Of a stretch of DNA of 64,000 nt, positions 17,169 to 23,759 are shown piece after piece. How positions within the stretch are numbered: the stretch's first letter is position 1; the number at the start of each line of letters is the position of its first letter. Under the pieces are notes generated by a model, which made no database searches, was not told the origin of the DNA, and worked only from the letters and a program-made list of their open reading frames with translations. The stretch comes from Burkholderia latens (GTDB lineage Bacteria; Pseudomonadota; Gammaproteobacteria; Burkholderiales; Burkholderiaceae): contig NZ_CP013438.1 in NCBI RefSeq assembly GCF_001718795.1, positions 310,001 through 374,000 of the forward strand, in the 5' to 3' direction. The position numbers and the translations under genes were made by a program.

Positions 17169-18299
17169 TTACCAGCCGTAGAAGCGCGGCCACGTCTGTA
17201 TGGCGCCGTCGCCGCTCAGCGCGTGGTATTCCGGATGCTGCGCGCCGGTCGCGCATGCATGGTTCGGCAGGATTCGCAGGCGGGTGCCGATCGGAAACCG
17301 CTTTGCGATATCCGCATCGATCGTGCCGGCGCGCGACACGATTCCGTGTTCCTGATTGGCCGCGCTGATCACGTAGTCGCCGAGCACGTCGCCGTCCTCG
17401 GTGCACACCTGCCCGTAGCCGAAATCGCGCGCCTGCCGCTGCGTGCCGCGATCGCGGCTCATCGCCATCCAGCCCGCATCGACGATTGCCCAGCCTTTCT
17501 CTTCCTGATGTCCGATGACGGTGGTCAGCACCGATAGCGCGATATCGGACAGCGCGCACACGCCGACGTTGTGCATCACGAGGTCGAACAGCACGTACAC
17601 GCCCGCGCGGACTTCGGTTGCGCCGGCCAGATGCTCGGCGGACAGCGCGGTCGGCGTCGACCCGATGCTCACGACCGGGCACGGCAAGCCGGCGGCCCTG
17701 AGGCGCTCGGCGGCGCGTACGGTCCGGCTGCGCTCCTGTTCCGCGATCGCGACGAGCGCGTCGCGGGTGTCGTAGTCGTAGCTGGAGCCGGCGTGCGCCA
17801 ACACGCCGCCGAGCGTCATGCCGCCGTCAACCAGCGCGCGGCCGACGTCGATCAGCCGATCGTCGTCGGGCGGAATGCCCGACCGGTGCCCGTCGACGTC
17901 GACCTCGATCCAGACCTCGAAACGTTCGCCGTGCTCGCGCCCGAATTCGGCAATCGCTCGGGCGGCCGGTACGCTGTCCGCGACGATCTTCAGATCGCAG
18001 CCCTGCCGGCGCAGCGCGAGCGCCTGGCCGAGCTTCGCGGGAATCATCCCGACCGCATAGACAATGTCGCGCACGCCGCCCGCGAAGAACTGCTCTGCTT
18101 CCTTCAGCGTGGATACCGTGATGCCCCGCGCGCCGGCCGCGATCTGCGCGTCGACGACGTGCTGGCACTTCGTCGTCTTCACGTGCGGCCGGAATCGGAC
18201 GCCGAGCGCGTCCAGACGCGTCTGCATGCGCGCAATGTTGTCACGCATGCGTTCGATGTCGATCAGTGCGGCGGGGGTATTGACGGTTGGGACGCCCAT
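17169..18299 (-). CDS. D-threonine aldolase / D-serine dehydratase-like PLP enzyme
   Basis: 376 aa, fold-type III (alanine racemase-like) enzyme. K41 in RPHVKTTK is the expected PLP lysine. The C-terminal PNHAC motif (H347, C349) matches the metal-binding His/Cys of the D-serine dehydratase and D-threonine aldolase families. Likely acts on D- or threo-3-hydroxy amino acids such as D-threonine or 3-hydroxyaspartate. ATG 18299 is chosen by family length. A perfect LysR-type box lies 80-100 bp upstream, just before the LysR gene ends. Confidence 0.87.
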   Translation of the reverse strand: MGVPTVNTPAALIDIERMRDNIARMQTRLDALGVRFRPHVKTTKCQHVVDAQIAAGARGITVSTLKEAEQFFAGGVRDIVYAVGMIPAKLGQALALRRQGCDLKIVADSVPAARAIAEFGREHGERFEVWIEVDVDGHRSGIPPDDDRLIDVGRALVDGGMTLGGVLAHAGSSYDYDTRDALVAIAEQERSRTVRAAERLRAAGLPCPVVSIGSTPTALSAEHLAGATEVRAGVYVLFDLVMHNVGVCALSDIALSVLTTVIGHQEEKGWAIVDAGWMAMSRDRGTQRQARDFGYGQVCTEDGDVLGDYVISAANQEHGIVSRAGTIDADIAKRFPIGTRLRILPNHACATGAQHPEYHALSGDGAIQTWPRFYGW

Positions 18300-18378
18300 G
18301 GTGCGTTGCCTCGAGAGTGGCCGATGCAAGCATCGTAGGACGGTTGATGCGTCGCCGGTTTAACGTGCAGCAAATGAT

Positions 18379-18399
18379 CCATTAAGCAAGCGTTAATGG
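18379..18399. promoter_or_regulatory. LysR-type box upstream of the aldolase-like gene
   Basis: CCATTAA-N7-TTAATGG, a perfect 7-bp inverted repeat. It contains the LysR consensus T-N11-A (ATTAA-N7-TTAAT). It lies between the stop of the LysR gene (18411) and the start of the aldolase-like gene (18299), the right place for the LysR protein to activate the operon. Confidence 0.8.
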
Positions 18400-18410
18400 C
18401 CGGCTGCGCG

Positions 18411-19337
18411 TCACGCCTTCCCGCGCCACGGCGGCGGATCGAGAAACTGCTTTGCGGCGTCGACGAAAATGCGTTGCCGCGCGGAGCGGCCGGTGCGCGA
18501 CGGCAGCAGCGCGGTCACCGGCGCGGGAGGCAGATGCCAGTCGGGTAGCAGCCTGACCAGCTTGCCGCTCGCGAGCAGCGGCGCGACGTCCCATTCGGAC
18601 CGTTCGACGATGCCGAGCCCGGCCAGCGCCCAGTCGGTGATGACGGTGCCGTCGTTCGACGACAGTGCGCCCGTTACGCGGATCACCGCCGAGCGCCGGG
18701 ATTCGCCTTTGCCATCGGCCCTTTGCGAGAAGCGCCAGCGCGGAATGTCCTCGTCGTTCTCGCGCAGGCACAGGCAGTCGTAGCGGGCGAGGTCGGAAGG
18801 GTGGTTCAGTGCAGTGATGCGACGCGCGTAACCGGGGCTCGCGCACAGGAAGCGCTCGTTCGGCGCAAGCGGATAGCCGATCCACGACGACGATTTCAGG
18901 CTGCCGACGTGAATCACGACGTCGGCACCGGACGCGCTGGTCAGCGGGCTCTCGGATAGATGCAGCGAGATGTCGAGCTTGCGATGCGCGCGCTGCACGT
19001 CGCGCACGATCCGCGCGACGTACTTGCGTCCGAAGCCGAACGGCGCGACGACGCGCAGCGTGCCCTGCACGTCGCCGTGATCGCCCGCGATATTGCCCGG
19101 CAGTGCGTCCACGCGCTCGAGAATGTCGACGGCCTCCTGATGGAGCCGCTGCCCTTCGTCGGTCAATTCGATGCCTTTCGGCTGCCGTACGGCGAGCCTC
19201 ACGCCGAGCCGGGACTCCATCCGCTGCAGGCGGACCGTGACCGCGGGCGGCGTGAGATCGAGCAGGCGCGCGGCGGATGCCAGTGATCGCGACGCGCCGA
19301 TCGCGCGCACGAGTCGAAGGTCGTCGAGATCGAGCAT
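18411..19337 (-). CDS. LysR-family regulator
   Basis: 308 aa. Winged helix at the N-terminus (LDLDDLRLVRAIGASRSLASAARLLDLTPPAVTVRLQRMESRLGVRL) and a periplasmic-binding-like effector domain with SPGYARR and the VITDWALAGLGIVERSEWDV pattern, closest to the CrgA/DsdC-like subgroup. ATG 19337 is preferred; an alternative ATG at 19370 adds 11 residues without a ribosome site. It is in the same direction as the three enzyme genes it probably regulates, with a LysR box in between. Confidence 0.87.
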   Translation of the reverse strand: MLDLDDLRLVRAIGASRSLASAARLLDLTPPAVTVRLQRMESRLGVRLAVRQPKGIELTDEGQRLHQEAVDILERVDALPGNIAGDHGDVQGTLRVVAPFGFGRKYVARIVRDVQRAHRKLDISLHLSESPLTSASGADVVIHVGSLKSSSWIGYPLAPNERFLCASPGYARRITALNHPSDLARYDCLCLRENDEDIPRWRFSQRADGKGESRRSAVIRVTGALSSNDGTVITDWALAGLGIVERSEWDVAPLLASGKLVRLLPDWHLPPAPVTALLPSRTGRSARQRIFVDAAKQFLDPPPWRGKA

Positions 19338-19561
19338 TTCGTGTCCATGAATGACGGCGTGGGCAGGCATTAATTAGACATCACATCGAGCATCGAATCC
19401 ATCCATGCGGCCGCGCAGCCAAGCATCCGCGAGAATCGACGTCGGCGAACGCGCTTCAGGCTCGGGAGAATGAGCGCTCCTCGCGCGTCGCCCGTACCGC
19501 ATCCGATCGCGCGGCGAAACGAAGACGACGCCGCGTTACCTCGCGTGCGAAGTCGTTCACT

Positions 19562-20476
19562 TCACGCATCGAGCCCGAAAATCAACGACCGATGCGCACC
19601 CACCCCGGCCGCGACACCCGAGGCCGACGCGAACGTCGCATTGGTCATCAGGCTCGACGCGTCGCCGGCCGCGAACACGCCGGGCACGCTCGTCTGCTTC
19701 CACATGTCGACGCGGATCGCCGCACCCAGCGGCCCTTCGTCGAACGCGCAGCCGAGCTGTTGCGCGAGATCGCTGGCCATCTCGGTGCGTGCGCCGACGA
19801 ACAGCGCATCGATCGGCACCATCTTGCCGTCCGCGAGCCGCAGCGCGTCGATTCGCGGTGCTTCGCCAAGGATTTCGACGACGGGCGAGTGCTCGATGCG
19901 CACGCCGCGTGCGGCGAGCAATGCGGCTTCTGCTTCGTTTGCTTCGACCATGCGTTGCGTGAACCACGTCGTCGGCCCCCAGTCCGGAATCAGGATTGCC
20001 TGATGCACGGAAAGCGGATGCGTGGCGAGCACGCCGAGTTGCCGGCCCGCGACCTCGTAGCCATGGCAATACGGACAGTGCAGCACGCTGATCCCCCAGC
20101 GTTCCGCGAGTCCCGGCAGCGCGGGCAATTGGTCGCGGATGCCGGTCGCGAGGATCAGGCGCTCGGCGCTCGCGCGGCTGCCGTCCGCCAGCGTCACGTG
20201 AAAGCGGCCGGCCGCATCGCGCGCGGCGGTGTGCGCTTCGCCGGCGATCCGCTGTACGGTCGGATAGGCCGCGAGTTGCGCGGCGGCGCCGGCGACGATC
20301 TGCGCCGGCGGCTTGCCGTCCTGCCCGAAAAAAACGTGCGCATGTTCGGCGAAGCGGTTACGCGGCCGACCCGCGTCGATCACGAGCACGCGTCGTCGTG
20401 CACGCGCCAGTTGCGTCGCGGCGGACAGCCCGGCAAAGCTGCCGCCGATCACGATCACTTCATGATGGCTCTGCAT
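19562..20476 (-). CDS. NAD(P)/FAD oxidoreductase, thioredoxin-reductase-like
   Basis: 304 aa. FAD-binding GGSFAGLSAA at 11-20, redox-active CPYC (C134, C137) in HCPYCHGYE, and the second FAD motif VPGVFAAGDAS near the end. This is the thioredoxin-reductase fold, but the length and FAGLSAATQLARARRRV start match the stand-alone oxidoreductases often found beside an Rrf2 or AraC regulator. It probably passes electrons from NAD(P)H to a disulfide or small acceptor. Divergent from the Rrf2 gene with a dyad between. Confidence 0.85.
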   Translation of the reverse strand: MQSHHEVIVIGGSFAGLSAATQLARARRRVLVIDAGRPRNRFAEHAHVFFGQDGKPPAQIVAGAAAQLAAYPTVQRIAGEAHTAARDAAGRFHVTLADGSRASAERLILATGIRDQLPALPGLAERWGISVLHCPYCHGYEVAGRQLGVLATHPLSVHQAILIPDWGPTTWFTQRMVEANEAEAALLAARGVRIEHSPVVEILGEAPRIDALRLADGKMVPIDALFVGARTEMASDLAQQLGCAFDEGPLGAAIRVDMWKQTSVPGVFAAGDASSLMTNATFASASGVAAGVGAHRSLIFGLDA

Positions 20477-20550
20477 CCGTTCACTCCTTTCATGACTCCG
20501 TTCAAGCGAGAGCGTGCTCCGATGGCGGTCAACTCATGAAACACGAGGAG

Positions 20551-20583
20551 TTGCATGATAGGTCGATGGTATCATTCATGCAA
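20551..20583. promoter_or_regulatory. Dyad between the flavoprotein and Rrf2 genes
   Basis: TTGCATGATA and TATCATTCATGCAA form a near-perfect inverted repeat (2-nt bulge) around a 9-bp centre. It sits 18 bp before the Rrf2 start and 75 bp from the flavoprotein start, placed for dual repression by the Rrf2 protein. Confidence 0.65.
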
Positions 20584-20600
20584 CTTCAGAAGTTTCGAGA

Positions 20601-21053
20601 GTGAGCGAGCCCGTGAGAACCGATAGCCGTTTGTCGCGCATCCTGCATGCGCTGATCCACATGGACCAGGCCGACGGCCCGCTGACGTCGGAGGCGATCG
20701 CAGCGATGCTGTGCACAAGTCCGGTCGTCGTGCGGCGCTTGCTCGGCGGGCTGCGCGACTGCGGCTACGTGCAGTCGGAAAAGGGCCACGGCGGCGGCTG
20801 GGCGCTCCGCGTCGCACTCGACGACATCACGCTGCTCGACGTTTATCGTGCGGTCGGCGAGCCGCCGGTGTTTTCCGATCTGGTGACCCAGGACGCGCCC
20901 GACTGCCTGATCGAACAGGCCGTCAACGCGCATCTGTCCGCCACGCTGAAAGAGGCCGAAGCGGTGCTGCTCGCCCGCTTCGGCGAGGTCAAGCTCGGGA
21001 TGTTGTCGCGGGATTTCGAAACGAAAGCCGCACGCCGCCGCAAGTCGCGCTGA
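20601..21053 (+). CDS. Rrf2-family transcriptional regulator
   Basis: 150 aa. Winged helix with TSEAIAAMLCTSPVVVRRLLGGLRDCGYVQSEKGHGGGWAL, the standard Rrf2 core. Cysteines at 38, 54 and 102 are not in the tight cluster of Fe-S IscR/NsrR types, so this is closer to the YwnA group; a thiol sensor is possible. GTG 20601 is the longest start; GTG 20613 (GAG upstream) is an alternative. Divergent from a disulfide-type flavoprotein. Confidence 0.85.
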   Translation: MSEPVRTDSRLSRILHALIHMDQADGPLTSEAIAAMLCTSPVVVRRLLGGLRDCGYVQSEKGHGGGWALRVALDDITLLDVYRAVGEPPVFSDLVTQDAPDCLIEQAVNAHLSATLKEAEAVLLARFGEVKLGMLSRDFETKAARRRKSR

Positions 21054-21202
21054 CGCGCCGCACAATATCGAGGCCCCACCGACAGCCGGCAGTCCGACGT
21101 CATTCCGCCCGCACCCGGTACGGCGCAAAACTCGCGCGCGACCGCGTTCTGTCCCCCAACTTCTGCCCGGTTCGCCCGCCACAGGGCAAAATACGGGTTT
21201 TC

Positions 21203-21220
21203 CGCACCCGCACGGGTGCG
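21203..21220. promoter_or_regulatory. 8-bp perfect inverted repeat upstream of the Hsp70 operon
   Basis: CGCACCCG-CA-CGGGTGCG in the 269-bp gap before the DUF2760 gene, about 100 bp from its start. Could be an operator; no T-run makes a terminator less likely. Confidence 0.4.
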
Positions 21221-21322
21221 TCCGAATCATGCGCCGGGCACGGCGATGCGCAACCGCACGTCGTCGCCGGGCGCCCAGGCAAGCTGCTCGCCATGTCGCG
21301 AGCCCAAAGGAGTCCAGACCCC

Positions 21323-21916
21323 ATGCCCGAATCCAACCTGTCCTTCTTCGGCCGGCTGTCGCTGGCCGTCGGCACGTTTTTCTCCGTGCTCGGCAACCGC
21401 GAGTTCGCGGCCGAAGTGCTGCGCGTGCGCGACGGCGTCCCGGCGGTCGCGCCGGCTCCGGCAGCCCCGGCTCCCGCCGCAGCGCCGGCCGCCGCCGCCG
21501 CGCCCGTGAAGGCTCCGGCGCCGGAACTGCGCGAAGCGAGCCCGCAAGCGGCGCTGCAGCTGCTCGGCCTGCTGCAGCGCGATGCGCGCTTCATCGACTT
21601 CGTCGAGGAGGACATCGCCGGCTACGCGGATGCCGACATCGGCGCCGCCGCGCGTCTCGTGCACGACGGCTGCCGCGCCGCGCTGCGCGAGCACTTCACG
21701 ATCGTGCCGGTGCGCGACGAAGCGGAAGGCGCGCGCGTGACGCTGCCGGCCGGCTTCGACGCGACAGCCGTGCGCGTGACCGGCAACGTGGTCGGTTCCG
21801 CGCCGTTCACGGGCACCGTCAGCCACCGTGGCTGGCGCGTGGCCGACGTGCGCCTGCCGAAGCTGACGGGCAGCCACGACGCATCGGTGATCGCGCCGGC
21901 GGAGGTGGAACTGTGA
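21323..21916 (+). CDS. DUF2760 protein, first gene of the Hsp70-like operon
   Basis: 197 aa. An N-terminal amphipathic/hydrophobic stretch (SFFGRLSLAVGTFFSVLGN), an Ala/Pro-rich linker (about 38-70), then a conserved-looking domain (ALQLLGLLQRDARFIDFVEEDIAGYADADIGAAARLVHDGCR). AAAGGAG precedes the ATG. DUF2760 genes typically precede two Hsp70-like genes, as here; a cofactor role is inferred from that. The stop overlaps the next start. Confidence 0.85.
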   Translation: MPESNLSFFGRLSLAVGTFFSVLGNREFAAEVLRVRDGVPAVAPAPAAPAPAAAPAAAAAPVKAPAPELREASPQAALQLLGLLQRDARFIDFVEEDIAGYADADIGAAARLVHDGCRAALREHFTIVPVRDEAEGARVTLPAGFDATAVRVTGNVVGSAPFTGTVSHRGWRVADVRLPKLTGSHDASVIAPAEVEL

Positions 21917-23754
21917 GCGATCCGCGCTATTCGATCGGTATCGACCTCGGGACGACCCACTGCGCGCTGTCGTACGTCGACGGCGGCGCGAGCGACGGCG
22001 AAAAGATCGCGCAGCAGGTACTCCCGATCCCGCAACTGACCGCGCCTGGCGCGCTGGAGTCGCGCGACCTGCTGCCGTCGTTCCTCTACCTTCCGCATGA
22101 AAGCGAGCTCACGCAGGGCGACCTGACGCTGCCGTGGACGGCCTCGCGCGGTTTCGCGGTCGGCGAGATGGCGCGCACGCGCGGCGCAGGCACGCCGATC
22201 CGCCTCGTGTCGAGCGCGAAGAGCTGGCTGTGTCACCCGGGCGTCGACCGCCGCGCGGCGATCCTGCCGAGCGATGCGCCGCCCGAAGTGTCCCGCGTGT
22301 CGCCGCTGGAAAGCTCGATCCGCTATCTCACGCACCTGCGCGAAGCGTGGGACCACGCGCATCCCGATGCGCCGTTCGCCGACCAGGACGTGACGGTCAC
22401 GATCCCCGCGTCGTTCGACCCGGCCGCGCGCGAGTTGACGGCGGAAGCCGCGCGTGCCGCCGGCTATTCGCGGATGACGCTGCTCGAGGAGCCGCAGGCG
22501 GCGCTCTACAGCTGGATCCAGAAGAGCGAAGGCGGCTGGCGCAAGCAGGTGCAGGTGGGCGACCTGATCCTGTGCGTGGACGTCGGCGGCGGCACGACCG
22601 ACCTGTCGCTGATCGCGGTGGTCGAGCGTGACGGCAATCTGGAGCTGCATCGCGTCGCGGTCGGCGAGCACATTCTGCTCGGCGGCGACAACATGGACCT
22701 CGCGCTCGCGCACGTCGTCGCCCGCAAGCTCGCGCAGCAGGGCACGCAGGCCGATCCATGGCAACTGCGCGCGCTGACCTACGCGTGCCGTTCCGCGAAG
22801 GAAACGCTGCTGTCGGACCCGGCGATCGACGCGGTGCCGCTCGTCGTGCCGAGCCGCGGCTCGAAGCTGATCGGCGGCTCGATCCGCACCGAACTGACGC
22901 GCGCCGAACTCACGCAGACGATCCTCGAAGGCTTCTTCCCGCAAGTCGATGCGGCCGCGCGCCCGGTCAGCCGCGCGCGCGTCGGCCTGACGCAGCTGGG
23001 CCTGCCGTATGCGCAGGACGCGGGCATTACGCGCCATCTCGCGGCGTTTCTCGGCCGCCAGGTCGCGGCGCTCGACACGCTCGAAGGCGTGCAGCGCACG
23101 CTGCCGCAAGGCGCGACGTTCCTGCATCCGACCGCGGTGTTGTTCAACGGCGGCGTGTTCAAGTCGACGCTGCTCACCCAGCGCGTGCTCGATACGCTCA
23201 ACAGCTGGCTTACCGCCCAAGGCGCGCCGGCCGCGCGCCTGCTCGAAGGCGCGGACCTCGATTTGGCGGTGGCACGCGGCGCGGCCTATTACGGTTACGT
23301 GAAGCGCGGTCGCGGCGTGCGCATTCGCGGCGGCACGGCGCGCGCGTACTACGTCGCGATCGAGTCGGCGATGCCGGCAGTGCCTGGGCTCGAGCCGCCG
23401 GTGCAGGCGCTGTGCGTCGCGCCGTTCGGGATGGAGGAAGGCACCGACGCGGCGCTGCCGCCGCAGGAGTTCGGCCTCGTCGTCGGCGAACCGGTGCAGT
23501 TCCGCTTCTTCGGATCGTCGGTGCGGCGTCAGGACCAGGTCGGCACGCTGCTCGACTACTGGTCGCCGGACGAACTGCAGGAACTCGACGCAATCCAGGC
23601 GACGCTGCCTGCCGAAGGCCGTTCGGTCGGCGAGGTCGTGCCGGTGAAGCTGCACGCGCGCGTGACCGAAGCCGGCACGCTCGAACTCGAGGCAATCCCG
23701 AGCGGCACGGACGAGCGCTGGAAGGTCGAGTTCGACGTGCGCGGCGCCGCCTGA
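21913..23754 (+). CDS. Hsp70-family chaperone-like ATPase (first paralogue)
   Basis: 613 aa. GTG start overlaps the DUF2760 stop (GTGA) with GGAGGTGG upstream. Actin-like ATPase: GIDLGTTHCALSYV (phosphate 1), VDVGGGTTDLS (phosphate 2), the adenosine region FNGGVF, and VTIPASFDPAARELTAEAARAAG. The substrate-binding half is short and unlike DnaK. There is no C-terminal EEVD-like tail or partner J-protein here. Belongs to the divergent Hsp70 group found as pairs with DUF2760. Cytosolic; clients unknown. Confidence 0.88.
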   Translation: MSDPRYSIGIDLGTTHCALSYVDGGASDGEKIAQQVLPIPQLTAPGALESRDLLPSFLYLPHESELTQGDLTLPWTASRGFAVGEMARTRGAGTPIRLVSSAKSWLCHPGVDRRAAILPSDAPPEVSRVSPLESSIRYLTHLREAWDHAHPDAPFADQDVTVTIPASFDPAARELTAEAARAAGYSRMTLLEEPQAALYSWIQKSEGGWRKQVQVGDLILCVDVGGGTTDLSLIAVVERDGNLELHRVAVGEHILLGGDNMDLALAHVVARKLAQQGTQADPWQLRALTYACRSAKETLLSDPAIDAVPLVVPSRGSKLIGGSIRTELTRAELTQTILEGFFPQVDAAARPVSRARVGLTQLGLPYAQDAGITRHLAAFLGRQVAALDTLEGVQRTLPQGATFLHPTAVLFNGGVFKSTLLTQRVLDTLNSWLTAQGAPAARLLEGADLDLAVARGAAYYGYVKRGRGVRIRGGTARAYYVAIESAMPAVPGLEPPVQALCVAPFGMEEGTDAALPPQEFGLVVGEPVQFRFFGSSVRRQDQVGTLLDYWSPDELQELDAIQATLPAEGRSVGEVVPVKLHARVTEAGTLELEAIPSGTDERWKVEFDVRGAA

Positions 23755-23759
23755 GCGCG

